Source of the DNA: Gemmatimonadota bacterium
GTDB lineage: Bacteria > Gemmatimonadota > Gemmatimonadetes > Longimicrobiales > Gaopeijiaceae
Assembly (NCBI GenBank): GCA_029863525.1
Contig: JAOTVL010000007.1
Span: 1 to 50,648 of the forward strand
DNA: 50,648 bases
Reading direction: 5' to 3'
How positions within the stretch are numbered: position 1 is the first letter of the stretch; each line of letters starts with the position of its first letter. The translations under genes and the position numbers were made by a program. This document shows, piece by piece, positions 16,162-24,970 of this stretch. The notes beneath the pieces are model-generated. The model worked only from the letters and a program-made list of their open reading frames with translations, had not been told where the DNA came from and searched no databases.

Positions 16162-18180
16162 ATGCGCTCGTCTGCTCTCGCTCTCTTGTTCGTCGCGCTC
16201 GTCGCGAACCCTGCGACCGCTCAGGATCGGCGGCCCATGACCACCGACGACGTCCTGGACATGGTCGAGGTCGGCGGCGCGGTCATGTCGCCCGACGGCT
16301 CGTGGGTGCTCTTCTCGAAATCGGAGCTCAACTGGGAAGAGAACGAACGGACAACGACGTGGTGGCGGGTCCCCGCGGACGGAACCGAGGAGCCGTACCG
16401 CTACATCGGAGAGGAGGGTGGGAGCGGATTCCAGTTCTCTCCGGACGGGCGTTGGCTCTCGTTCACTCGTTCGGTCGACGACAAGAACCAGCTCTTCGTC
16501 ATGCGGACGGACGGAGGTGAGGCCGTGCAGCTCAGCGAGCACGAGACCGCGGTCGGCGCCTACGAGTGGACCGAAGACGGCGCGTCGATCGTGTTCGTCG
16601 CGGCCCACGCGCGGACTTCCGAGGAAGAGAAAGCCCGCGAAGACGGGTACGACGCGATCTTCGTGGACGAGGGACCGAACGGACAGACGGCCGGCCAGTG
16701 GAACGACCTCTGGACCATCGACGTGGCCTCGAAGGAGGAGTCCAGACTCACGGAACGCGACCACCGGATCGGCTCCTTCTCGGTCTCGCCGGACGGCCGC
16801 CGGATCGTCTTCGCCGCCCGTACCGAGAACCGTCGCAACCAGGGCAACCTCTCCGAGATCCACCTGGTCGACGTCGAAAGTCGTGAGATTCGAGCGCTGA
16901 CCGAGAACGAGGCCCCGGAGGGTCGGCTCACGTGGGCGCCGGACGGACGCCGGTTCGCGTACGAGGCGCCGAGCGACGGAGCCTGGGAGCTGCGGCTCGA
17001 CAAGCTCTGGGTCATGGACGTCGAGAGCGGGGCCAAGCGCCTCGTCTCCGGCGCGTACGACGGGAGTATTCGCGGCTTCGTTTGGACGCCCGACGGGTCC
17101 GCGATCCTCTTCAGTGGCCTGCAGCGCACCAACAACAACCTCTATCGCCTCGACGCCGCGTCGGGCCGAGTCGAGCAGATCACTCACGTGGAAGGGGCGC
17201 TGTCTCCATCCTCTTTCTCCAAGGATCGAACGCGGATGGCGTTCGTCGCCCAAGATTGGGACACGCCGCCGGACGTGTGGGCAGGGCCCACGGACGGCCG
17301 ACCGGGCACCAAGCTCACGAACGTGAACCCGTGGATCGAAGAGACGATTCAGCTCGCCGAGTCGCGTGTGATTCAGTGGCAGAGCCGTGACGGGACGGAG
17401 ATCGAGGGGATCCTCACGGTGCCGGCGGGTGCGTCGGACCGGCACCCGCTCCTCCTGCACATTCACGGCGGACCCGCGGGTGTGTTCACCAACACGTTCA
17501 ACGGTCGCAACCACGTGTGGGCGGGCCTGGGTTACGCGCAGCTGTCGCCCAACGTCCGGGGTAGCTCCGGATATACGGACGAGCTGCTCCGCGGCAACAT
17601 GCGGGACATCGGCGGCGGCGACTACTGGGACCTCATGACCGGTGTGGACGCGGTCATCGACCAGGGCATTGCCGATCCGGATCAACTCGCGCTGCGCGGC
17701 TGGAGCTACGGCGGGATCCTGGGCGGTTGGACGATCACGCAGACCGATCGATTCGACGCGGCCTCCGTGGGTGCGATGGTCGCGGACTGGACCTCGGAAT
17801 ACGGGCCGGGCTTCAATCACGACGTTTCGCTCTGGTACATCGGGGGTACACCGTGGGACAACCCGGACGAGTGGCGCAACAAGTCCGCGCTGACCCACGT
17901 GGCCAATGTCGAGACCCCCACCATCATCTTCCACGGCATGAACGACCGGACCGACACCGAGCCGCAGAGCATGATGTTCTTTCAGGCGCTCAAAGATCAG
18001 GACAAGACGGTCCGGTACCTTCGTTTCCCTCGCGAGCCTCACGGCTTCCGTGAGCCACGACATCAACGCACCCGGGATCTCGAGGAGATCCGTTGGATTC
18101 AGAAGTACGCGCGAGGGCTCGAGTGGGAGCCCTGGGCTCGCCCGGAAAAGAAGGACGATGAATCCAAAGTGATCTCCTGA
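16162..18180 (+). CDS. S9-family prolyl oligopeptidase-type peptidase, secreted
   Basis: A protein of 672 residues from the ATG at 16162 (CGGAGGAC upstream), with a signal peptide ending ATAQ. Residues from about 35 to 400 form a beta-propeller (repeated SPDGSWV, SPDGRWLS, SPDGRRIVF, TPDGSAILF blades). The C-terminal alpha/beta hydrolase domain has the triad Ser515 (GWSYGG), Asp595 (MNDRTD) and His627 (EPHGF). It belongs to the S9C-like acylaminoacyl or dipeptidyl peptidase group and acts on peptides outside the cytoplasm, in line with the two M14 enzymes in this window. Confidence 0.93.
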   Translation: MRSSALALLFVALVANPATAQDRRPMTTDDVLDMVEVGGAVMSPDGSWVLFSKSELNWEENERTTTWWRVPADGTEEPYRYIGEEGGSGFQFSPDGRWLSFTRSVDDKNQLFVMRTDGGEAVQLSEHETAVGAYEWTEDGASIVFVAAHARTSEEEKAREDGYDAIFVDEGPNGQTAGQWNDLWTIDVASKEESRLTERDHRIGSFSVSPDGRRIVFAARTENRRNQGNLSEIHLVDVESREIRALTENEAPEGRLTWAPDGRRFAYEAPSDGAWELRLDKLWVMDVESGAKRLVSGAYDGSIRGFVWTPDGSAILFSGLQRTNNNLYRLDAASGRVEQITHVEGALSPSSFSKDRTRMAFVAQDWDTPPDVWAGPTDGRPGTKLTNVNPWIEETIQLAESRVIQWQSRDGTEIEGILTVPAGASDRHPLLLHIHGGPAGVFTNTFNGRNHVWAGLGYAQLSPNVRGSSGYTDELLRGNMRDIGGGDYWDLMTGVDAVIDQGIADPDQLALRGWSYGGILGGWTITQTDRFDAASVGAMVADWTSEYGPGFNHDVSLWYIGGTPWDNPDEWRNKSALTHVANVETPTIIFHGMNDRTDTEPQSMMFFQALKDQDKTVRYLRFPREPHGFREPRHQRTRDLEEIRWIQKYARGLEWEPWARPEKKDDESKVIS

Positions 18181-18343
18181 CCGCTACTCGGGGATCGCCC
18201 CGAAGGCACCATTGTCGCCAACCGCGTGTAACACACGCCTCGGGGTCCGACGTTGAAAACCGAGAGTGGAACACGATCGATTCCGGGGCATAGAACCGGC
18301 CGCACGATCACCCTCTGCACCCTCTGACGAGACGCAACCGAAC

Positions 18344-18769
18344 ATGCCGAAGCCCGACGACAAGCTCGTCGTTAAATGGCGGCGACTGGCCGAAGACGGA
18401 TACCTGTACGCGGAGATCGCGCGCATGCATCCGGGCTTTTCGGTCGATCAGGTCCGCCACTACTGCCTTGGTCACACCGGTCGGAAGATCGGCGGGCCGA
18501 TCCAGCGAGTCGATCGCTGGTACGGCTCCAACGTGTGGCTGCGCGGAGAGAACTCGCCGCACTCTGAGCTGAGCGTATCTCAGGCCAAGCGGGTCCTCGA
18601 TGATTGGGACGAGAAGGCCGACCGCTGGAAGCGATCCGGTGCCGACTGGGCGCGAAAGCTCGGCGTTTCGCCGAGCACCATCTACATGCTACGCCGCGGC
18701 GAGACCTGGAAGCATCTGGACCATCCGAACCAGGGTCGCAAGCCGAAGAAGGGTAAGAAGAAGTCCTGA
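18344..18769 (+). CDS. Helix-turn-helix protein with basic tail
   Basis: A protein of 141 residues from the ATG at 18344. It contains two helix-turn-helix-like segments: WRRLAEDGYLYAEIARMHPG near the N-terminus, and DWARKLGVSPSTIYMLRRGE followed by TWKHL near residues 107-130. The second resembles the DNA-recognition module at the end of HNH homing endonucleases and phage regulators, yet no nuclease motif is present. The end is a lysine-rich tail (GRKPKKGKKKS) that could bind nucleic acid. Function unknown. It is flanked by unrelated genes, with a 163-base gap upstream. Confidence 0.72.
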   Translation: MPKPDDKLVVKWRRLAEDGYLYAEIARMHPGFSVDQVRHYCLGHTGRKIGGPIQRVDRWYGSNVWLRGENSPHSELSVSQAKRVLDDWDEKADRWKRSGADWARKLGVSPSTIYMLRRGETWKHLDHPNQGRKPKKGKKKS

Positions 18770-18781
18770 CCCTTCGTCAGG
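18765..18781. terminator. Short hairpin between two convergent genes
   Basis: A 6-bp stem (CCTGAC/GTCAGG) with a 5-base loop spans the junction of the convergent genes ending at 18769 and 18777. No T tract follows, so it is only a weak bidirectional terminator candidate. Confidence 0.3.
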
Positions 18782-19115
18782 TCTCGCGAACCTCACCCTG
18801 GTCGGTCTCGGACGTCTGAAGCCTGCTCGGGATATCCGGAGCAGGCAGCCGGGTCGGAGGAGGCGCCAGCGGAAGGGCGCCGTCCAGCAATCGCTCCGTG
18901 AAGTCGAGGCGGGCGTCCAGGTTCCGAAGATGCCGGTGGAGCTCCGCGAGCTCCTCGTGCAGCACCGTACGCTCGGCGCCGTCGAGGCCGCGAGCCGGCG
19001 GGGGCCCGGGGTCGACGCGCGAGAGGAGCCACTGCGCCAGCAGGGTGCCCGCCGACCCGATGGCGCCGCCCGCCACGAACACGGCCGCGATCGTGACCCA
19101 GACTTCCGGACCCAT
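18777..19115 (-). CDS. Small membrane protein with cytoplasmic coiled coil
   Basis: A protein of 112 residues: one N-terminal transmembrane helix (about 5-30, VWVTIAAVFVAGGAIGSAGT), then a Pro-rich turn and a helical segment (ERTVLHEELAELHRHLRNLD) likely to form a coiled coil, and a Pro-rich end. The layout resembles small membrane-tethered scaffolds, but I do not recognise the family. The GC pattern and the clear helix support a real gene. It is followed on the minus strand by the helix-turn-helix gene in convergent orientation. Confidence 0.65.
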   Translation of the reverse strand: MGPEVWVTIAAVFVAGGAIGSAGTLLAQWLLSRVDPGPPPARGLDGAERTVLHEELAELHRHLRNLDARLDFTERLLDGALPLAPPPTRLPAPDIPSRLQTSETDQGEVRET

Positions 19116-19201
19116 GGCTGCCCTTCCTATTCCGGGAGTCGCTCCCGTGTACGCGCGTGGTGAACCGGACGCGAAGGCCCGAAGGAAAGTTTCGCTGGTC
19201 C

Positions 19202-20719
19202 TCAGTTCGGCTCGTGCCTGATTTGTCGTAGGCGGGCCCGTGCGTCGGCGGCGGTCGCCGTCTGACCGAGCGCGCTCGCGGCCTCGGCGAGGCCTTCGAG
19301 CGAGGGGGCGCGTTCCGGCGTGAAATCCAGCGATTCGCGGAAGGCGCCGAGCGCCATGCCGTTGCGCCCCAGCTCGAGGGCGACCTCTCCCAGGAGCTCG
19401 TGCGGAGGCTTCAGACTGGCCGGCGGACCGAACTCGAAGGGTAGCCCCTCTTCGATTTCCGTGGCCTCGTGCAGCAAGTCGAGGGCCTTCTCTCCGTCGC
19501 CGGCCTCGAGCGCGATCAAGGCCTGGAGCTCCAGCGTCATGATGGTCGACCGAGGCGGAAGGTCGCTCATGCCCGAGGTCCGCTCGAGCAGCGCGGTCGC
19601 CGCGGAGGAGTCGCCCCGCTTCAGGGCCGCGTACGCGGTCACGAAATCATACCCGGGCAGATCGACCTCGGCCCTCCACCGGTCCGCGGCCGCCCAGTCT
19701 TCGGTGTCGAGCACGTGGCGCGCGCGCATGTTCACGTAGTAGCCGACCTCGCCCGGGTTTGCCGAACCGCTCCGGACGTGCGTCGCGCACTCCTCCATGC
19801 CGCGCTCGGCGTCCGCGAGATCGCCGCGCATGAGCCAGCCGTAGTGGAGCCACGACGTGTAGTGACCACACACGTTCGGCGGCCGGCCCAACTCGGCGTT
19901 GCGCGCGTTCTGAACGTCTCGAGCGCGGATGTTCGCCGCGACCACGTCGTCCCACATCCCCATCGCCACGAAGATGTGCGACGTCATGTGCTGCGCATGA
20001 CCCGCGTCGGGGGCGATCGTCGAGTAGGCGCGCGCGGCCTCGAGCCCGAGCGGCGCGTGAATCGGGTCGTCGAACGAATGGATCAGGTAGTGCACGGCTC
20101 CCGGATGCTTCGGATTCGCGTCGAAGACCGGCTGCGCCGCCGCCGCCGCGCGCATGTAGGTCGCGAAGTCGCGCTCGCCGTCGGTGCTCCCGAGAATCGA
20201 CAGCGCGTAGAAGGCGCGCGCTTCCATGTCGTTGGGGTGTTGGTTCACCAACCGGTACATCTCGGCCATGTACGCGTGATCGCGGTCGGTCTTCGAGCCC
20301 TCACCGTACAGCACGTCGAGCGCCCCGAGGTACGCCGCCTCTCGAGCGGTCGGAGCCTTGGCGCGCCTCGCCTCGGCCGTTGGAGCATATCGGGCCAACG
20401 CAGCGAGGGCCGCGTCGCGGTCTTGTTCCCGCCACAGCGGGTGATTGTACGTCATTGCCTCGCCCCAGTACGCCAAGGCGAAATCGGGATCGACCTGCTG
20501 CGCACGTCGGAACGCCGCGGCCGCGTCCTCGAACTCGAAGGAGTGGAGCAGGAGGACGCCTTCGAGGAAGGGCTTCTGCGCCGCAGGCTGTCCGGAGTTC
20601 GCGAAGTGGATGGTGCCCAGTGTCCGCTCCTGAGCCGTGACGGCATCGGCCGAAACGATCGCGGCAGCGACGAGTCCGGGCAGGGCGAGGGTGAGTGCGG
20701 AGCGAATGCAGCGGTTCAT
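19202..20719 (-). CDS. Secreted tetratricopeptide-repeat protein
   Basis: A protein of 505 residues from the ATG at 20719, with a signal peptide ending AVTAQ. TPR-type helical pairs occur throughout (FEDAAAAFRRAQQVDPDFAL, then PNDMEARAFYALSI, and further ones toward the end, such as ALGAFRESLDFTPERAPSLE). Conserved HYLIHSFDDPIHAPLGLEAA and HAQHMTSHIFVAMGMWDDVV segments place it with a family of uncharacterised bacterial TPR proteins. A scaffold or substrate-binding role in the periplasm is likely. It is divergent from the DUF72 gene. Confidence 0.85.
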   Translation of the reverse strand: MNRCIRSALTLALPGLVAAAIVSADAVTAQERTLGTIHFANSGQPAAQKPFLEGVLLLHSFEFEDAAAAFRRAQQVDPDFALAYWGEAMTYNHPLWREQDRDAALAALARYAPTAEARRAKAPTAREAAYLGALDVLYGEGSKTDRDHAYMAEMYRLVNQHPNDMEARAFYALSILGSTDGERDFATYMRAAAAAQPVFDANPKHPGAVHYLIHSFDDPIHAPLGLEAARAYSTIAPDAGHAQHMTSHIFVAMGMWDDVVAANIRARDVQNARNAELGRPPNVCGHYTSWLHYGWLMRGDLADAERGMEECATHVRSGSANPGEVGYYVNMRARHVLDTEDWAAADRWRAEVDLPGYDFVTAYAALKRGDSSAATALLERTSGMSDLPPRSTIMTLELQALIALEAGDGEKALDLLHEATEIEEGLPFEFGPPASLKPPHELLGEVALELGRNGMALGAFRESLDFTPERAPSLEGLAEAASALGQTATAADARARLRQIRHEPN

Positions 20720-20828
20720 GGGACGAACTCCGGTCGGGGCGCAGAGTTCGAACGGGTACGGGCGGGGCCCCCCCGGGCGCAAGTGGGGTGGCGCCGGTCG
20801 GCCGCGGACCCTTCATTGAAGCGACTTC

Positions 20829-20903
20829 AGGGGCGCCGAGGCTGAAGGGGGCGCCGAGCCTGAAGGGGGGCGCCGAGCCTGGAGGGGGGCGCCGGGCCTG
20901 GAA
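20829..20903. repeat. Imperfect tandem repeats in the TPR/DUF72 intergenic region
   Basis: Four imperfect units of about 18-20 bp share the core GGGCGCCGAGCCTGAAGG, starting near 20830. The tract lies between the divergent TPR and DUF72 genes, about 35 bases before the DUF72 start. It could influence promoter activity or arise by slippage; no function can be read from it. Confidence 0.8.
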
Positions 20904-20936
20904 GCCGCCGACCGAGTCGACGACGAGGAGTCAGCC

Positions 20937-21650
20937 GTGCAGCTGCACACGGGAACCAGCGGATACAGCTACAAGGAGTGGAAGGGGAGCTTCTACCCCG
21001 AGGACCTCCCACCCAAGGAGATGCTCGCCTACTATGGCGAGCGGCTCGGAGCGGTCGAGATCAACAACACCTTCTATCGCCTCCCGACGGCGTCGGTGCT
21101 CGAAAGCTGGTGCGCGCAGGTCCCTCCGTCCTTCCGTTTCTCGATCAAGGCGTCGCGGAAGATCACGCACTTCGCTCGACTCAAGGAGACGAGTCAGGAG
21201 CCGACCGAGTACCTCCTGTCGACGGTCCAGACGCTCGGGGACCGGCTGGGTGTCGTCCTCTTTCAATTGCCCCCGAACTTCAAGAGCGATGTCGAGCGGC
21301 TCCGGTCCTTTCTCGGTCTGCTCCCCAAGGGCCTACCCGCCGCGTTCGAGTTTCGTCACGAGTCGTGGGGGGACGACGACGTGCACGCGGCGCTTCAGGA
21401 GCGGGGGATCGCCCTGGTCTGCGCCGACACCGAGGAGTCCGAGGGTGACGAGCCCATCGTCGAAACGGGTCCATGGGGCTACCTCCGCCTCCGGCGTCCG
21501 GATTACTCCGACGAGGCGCTGCTCCGCTGGGTCGATCACGTTCGCTCGACGTCGTGGAAGCACGCGTTCGTCTTCTTCAAGCACGAGGACGAGGGCGCCG
21601 GCCCCAGGATGGCCATGCGCTTCAAGGAGATGTTCGATGGCGCTGAATGA
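20937..21650 (+). CDS. DUF72 (YecE-like) protein
   Basis: A protein of 237 residues from the GTG at 20937. It has the signature of DUF72 TIM-barrel proteins: GTSGYSYKEWKGSFYPE, VEINNTFYRLP, FRFSIKASRKITH, QLPPNF and FEFRHESW. Structures of this family exist but the reaction is unknown. It is cytoplasmic. The promoter of the following operon lies only 15 bases beyond its stop. Confidence 0.9.
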   Translation: MQLHTGTSGYSYKEWKGSFYPEDLPPKEMLAYYGERLGAVEINNTFYRLPTASVLESWCAQVPPSFRFSIKASRKITHFARLKETSQEPTEYLLSTVQTLGDRLGVVLFQLPPNFKSDVERLRSFLGLLPKGLPAAFEFRHESWGDDDVHAALQERGIALVCADTEESEGDEPIVETGPWGYLRLRRPDYSDEALLRWVDHVRSTSWKHAFVFFKHEDEGAGPRMAMRFKEMFDGAE

Positions 21651-21665
21651 CGGGACGGAGACGCG

Positions 21666-21694
21666 TTGACGAAGTCCGTAGCGCCGTTTAGAAT
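21666..21694 (+). promoter_or_regulatory. Sigma-70-type promoter of the Gld-like operon
   Basis: TTGACG (21666-21671) and TAGAAT (21689-21694) are separated by exactly 17 bases. Transcription would begin near 21701, leaving a leader of about 115 bases before the ATPase gene at 21816. Confidence 0.7.
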
Positions 21695-21760
21695 CTGGCG
21701 CGAAAAAACACGGAATCGCCTCGCTCGACCGGCCGCCCTCGGGCCGCCCCTCGCGCCAGA

Positions 21761-21795
21761 GCCAAGTCGAGCATCGGCCCGACTTGGTTCTTTTT
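21761..21795 (+). terminator. Terminator-like hairpin in the leader of the Gld-like operon (possible attenuator)
   Basis: CCAAGTCG (21762-21769) pairs with CGACTTGG (21780-21787) around a 10-base loop, followed by TTCTTTTT. A second, smaller hairpin (CGGCC 21730-21734 with GGCCG 21742-21746) precedes it. Since the promoter at 21666 lies upstream, the structure sits inside the leader of the ATPase gene and could act as an attenuator. It may also simply end transcripts from DUF72. Confidence 0.55.
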
Positions 21796-21815
21796 GTTGA
21801 CCCACGGAGTGTCGA

Positions 21816-22751
21816 ATGATCGCCGTTGAAGGTGTCACGAAACGCTACGGTGACGTGCTCGCCGTGGACGACCTCAGCTTCGAGGTGTCCCGCGGGGAAG
21901 TCGTGGGCTTCCTCGGCCCCAACGGCGCGGGGAAATCGACGACCATGAAGATGATCACCGGGACGCTGCAGCCCGACTCCGGTTCGGTCCGCTTCGACGG
22001 CGCGGCGATCAGCGAGAACCTGATCGAAGCCAAGCGGCGTGTGGGGTACCTGCCGGAGGCCAATCCGCTCTACGACGACATGCTCGTCGCGGACTACCTC
22101 GAGTACGTCGCCGAGCTGCGTGGTCTGTCCCCGGAGGTGACCCGCTCCGGGGTCGCCAATGCGATCGACGAGACGGATATCGCCTCGGTCTTCTATCGTC
22201 CGATCGGGGAGTGCTCCAAGGGCTATCGGCAGCGGATCGGTCTCGCCGCGGCGATCCTGCACCAACCCGAGATCCTGATCCTGGACGAGCCCACCGAGGG
22301 GCTGGACCCGAATCAGAGGGTCGAGATCCGTCGCCTCATCGGAGCCCTCGGCCGAGAGCGTACCGTGCTGCTCAGCACGCACGTCATGCAGGAGGTCGAA
22401 AGCACCTGTTCGCGACTCGTCATCTTGCGCCATGGCCGACTCGCAGCGGATGGGGCCGTCGACGAGCTGATCGCGAATCGAGGGGCGGGTGTGCGCTACG
22501 TGGTCGAGGCCGAGGGCTCGGGCGTCGCCGAGGCGGTGGCGAATCTGCCTGGAGTGTCCGGGCACGACGTCCGCGCCGTGGAGGGCAGGACCCGCGTAGA
22601 GCTTCACTCCCGCGAGTCCCGCGAGCTGCGCCCCGAGATCTTCGCGCTCGCGCGGGATCGCGGATGGACCCTTTGGGAGCTGCACCGGGAGAAGGCCAGC
22701 CTCGAGCAGCTGTTCCGGGACCTCACCGCCGACGAGGGGGAGGAGCGATGA
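21816..22751 (+). CDS. gldA: GldA-like ABC transporter ATP-binding protein
   Basis: A protein of 311 residues. Walker A is GPNGAGKST (34-42), Walker B ILILDEPTEGLD, the H-loop is in LLSTHVMQEVE, and the signature reads ECSKGYRQRIG, the variant seen in GldA and ABC-2 multidrug ATPases. GldA, GldF and GldG are required for gliding in Bacteroidota, and homologous sets exist in many non-gliding bacteria. The substrate is unknown. It overlaps the permease gene by 4 bases (ATGA). The gene name reflects similarity and does not imply gliding. Confidence 0.88.
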   Translation: MIAVEGVTKRYGDVLAVDDLSFEVSRGEVVGFLGPNGAGKSTTMKMITGTLQPDSGSVRFDGAAISENLIEAKRRVGYLPEANPLYDDMLVADYLEYVAELRGLSPEVTRSGVANAIDETDIASVFYRPIGECSKGYRQRIGLAAAILHQPEILILDEPTEGLDPNQRVEIRRLIGALGRERTVLLSTHVMQEVESTCSRLVILRHGRLAADGAVDELIANRGAGVRYVVEAEGSGVAEAVANLPGVSGHDVRAVEGRTRVELHSRESRELRPEIFALARDRGWTLWELHREKASLEQLFRDLTADEGEER

Positions 22752-24970
22752 GCCGCATCTTCACCGTCGCTCGGCGGGAAGTGAGGGGCTACTTCGACCA
22801 GCCGACCGCGTACGTCCTCATCGTGGCGTTCCTCACGATTACGCTCTTCCTCGCGTTCCGCGCGATGTATGCGACCAGCGTGGCTTCGCTCCGGCCCGTG
22901 TTCGACCTCCTCCCGATCTTGTTCGCGATCTTCATCCCGGCCGCGACCATGCGAACGCTGGCGGAGGAGCGTCGAGGAAAGACGCTCGAGTGGCTCCTCG
23001 CCCATCCGATGACCGAGACGGAGCTGGTGGTGGGGAAGTTCCTCGGAGTTTGGCTCTTCGTGGTCCTCGCGCTGGCGGGCACGCTTCCGACGGCGCTCGG
23101 TGTGCTCCTGGTCTCCGAGGCCGATGCGGGTATCGTGCTCGCTCAGTACCTCGGGGGCGTCCTCCTCGCCGGTCAACTCACGGCGCTGGGCCTTTGGGCA
23201 TCGAGCATCACCCGGAATCAGATCACGGCGTTCATCGTCGCGGCGGCCTTGAGCTTCACGCTCTTCCTGATCGGGATGCCCATCGCCCAGATCGGACTGC
23301 CTCCAGCGGTCTCGGGCGCATTGGCGCGGCTCTCGGTCGTGAGTCACTTCGCGAACGTGGCACGCGGTGTGGTCGACCTGCGCGACGTGCTTTACTTCGT
23401 GTCGACCGGGGGTCTCTTCCTCATGCTCGCGGTGAGCGCTGTGAGCAGCGAGCGCCTGAGCCGTCAGCGTGCGGAGTTCGGGCGGCTCCGGGTCGGCGCC
23501 CTCGTGGTCGTCTCGCTCGTCGTGGTGGCGAACCTCTTGGGGAGCGGCATCCGGGGCCGGATCGACCTTACCGCGAATGACCTCTACACCCTTTCTCCGG
23601 GCACGCGCGCGGTGCTGGGCGACCTCGACGATCTGGTGCAGGTGAAGCTCTTCGCCTCGCGGGAGTTGCCGTCGGAAGTCCAACTGCAGCTTCGCGACGT
23701 GCGAGACCTGCTCGCGGACATGCGCCGTTCTGCGGGCGGCAATCTGCTCGTCACCGACGTTGACCCCGACGAGGACGAGGAGGCGGCCGTGGAGGCGGCG
23801 GAGCTGGGCGTATATCCGGTCGAGTTCAGCGTGCTCCGAGACGACAATTTCGAGGTGCGCCAGGGCTACTACGGACTCGCTCTGGTCTACGCGGACGAGA
23901 GCGAGGTGTGGTCGGTCATCGAGCGCACCGACGATCTCGAGTTTCGACTCGTCTCCCAGATCGCGCGGATGACGACCGAGGAGCGTCCGGGGGTCTCCTT
24001 CGTGCAAGGCTTCGGCGCGCGCACGGCCCCCCAGATTCCCGGGCTCACGGAGAGCCTCGCGGACCGATACCGGATTCGAGCGATCGAGATCGCGGGTGAC
24101 TCCGCCGCTTCGATTTCTCGGGATTCGACGGAGGTACTCGTGATCGCGGGCGCGACCCAGCCGATGGACAGTCTGGCGTTGGACCGGGTTCGAGCGTTCG
24201 TCGACGGAGGTGGCGCGGCGCTGTTGCTCATGGAGCCGGTCATCCTGAACCCTCAGTCGCCGATGCCGATCCCGGCGACGACAGGCTTGGAGTCGCTGAT
24301 CGAGGAACGCGGCATGAGGCTCAGCGATGGGTTGGTCGTCGACCTGGCATCCAGCGAGCGGGTGTCACTCGGCAGGCAGGGACTCTTCAACGTCATCGCA
24401 TCGTATCCGCTCTGGCCGATCGTCGTGCCGGCGGGTGATCATCCGATCAGCAACGGACTGAACGCGTTGACCCTCGGGTGGGGCGCCGCGATCGAGATCG
24501 ACGCCGACGCGCTCGGGGTCGTTCCTCTTTGGCAGACGAGTCGAGACGGAGCCATCAACCCGATCACGGCGCCGATCCTCCCCGACCGGGACTGGATCTT
24601 CGAGCCCGAAGAGCTCGGCCCTCGCGTGGTCGCCGCCGCGTATCTGCCCGACGAATCGTCAGGCAGCGGCCGCATGGTCGTGGTCGGCGACGCTTCCTTC
24701 GCGGAGGCTCAGTACATACAAGCGAACCAGGGCAACTTGCTCTTCTTGGCCAACGCCGTCGACTGGCTCGCCCAGGACGAAGCGCTCATCAACATCCGAT
24801 CCAAGAACCGTACCCCGCCGAACCTCGTCTTCACTTCCGATGCGACCCGCAACGTGCTGAAGTGGGGGAACATGATCGGCGTCCCGCTCCTGTTCGTGCT
24901 GTTCGGCATCGGCCGTGTGTCGGGACGGCGCCGCCGAGCCGAGGCGCGCTGGAAGGAGGTGGTCGCGTGA
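22748..24970 (+). CDS. GldF-GldG fusion: ABC-2 permease with extracytoplasmic Gld-type domain
   Basis: A protein of 740 residues from the ATG at 22748. Residues 1-240 form an ABC-2 permease of six helices (MSRIFTVARREVRGYFDQPT start, typical GldF). Helix 7 (VGALVVVSLVVVANLLGSG) leads to the GldG-like part with the signature RIDLTANDLYTLSPGTRAVL, an extracytoplasmic domain and a final helix (MIGVPLLFVLFGIG) with an Arg-rich end (SGRRRRAEARWK). In Bacteroidota GldF and GldG are separate genes, whereas here they are joined. The stop overlaps the GTG of the DUF4340 gene. Confidence 0.88.
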   Translation: MSRIFTVARREVRGYFDQPTAYVLIVAFLTITLFLAFRAMYATSVASLRPVFDLLPILFAIFIPAATMRTLAEERRGKTLEWLLAHPMTETELVVGKFLGVWLFVVLALAGTLPTALGVLLVSEADAGIVLAQYLGGVLLAGQLTALGLWASSITRNQITAFIVAAALSFTLFLIGMPIAQIGLPPAVSGALARLSVVSHFANVARGVVDLRDVLYFVSTGGLFLMLAVSAVSSERLSRQRAEFGRLRVGALVVVSLVVVANLLGSGIRGRIDLTANDLYTLSPGTRAVLGDLDDLVQVKLFASRELPSEVQLQLRDVRDLLADMRRSAGGNLLVTDVDPDEDEEAAVEAAELGVYPVEFSVLRDDNFEVRQGYYGLALVYADESEVWSVIERTDDLEFRLVSQIARMTTEERPGVSFVQGFGARTAPQIPGLTESLADRYRIRAIEIAGDSAASISRDSTEVLVIAGATQPMDSLALDRVRAFVDGGGAALLLMEPVILNPQSPMPIPATTGLESLIEERGMRLSDGLVVDLASSERVSLGRQGLFNVIASYPLWPIVVPAGDHPISNGLNALTLGWGAAIEIDADALGVVPLWQTSRDGAINPITAPILPDRDWIFEPEELGPRVVAAAYLPDESSGSGRMVVVGDASFAEAQYIQANQGNLLFLANAVDWLAQDEALINIRSKNRTPPNLVFTSDATRNVLKWGNMIGVPLLFVLFGIGRVSGRRRRAEARWKEVVA

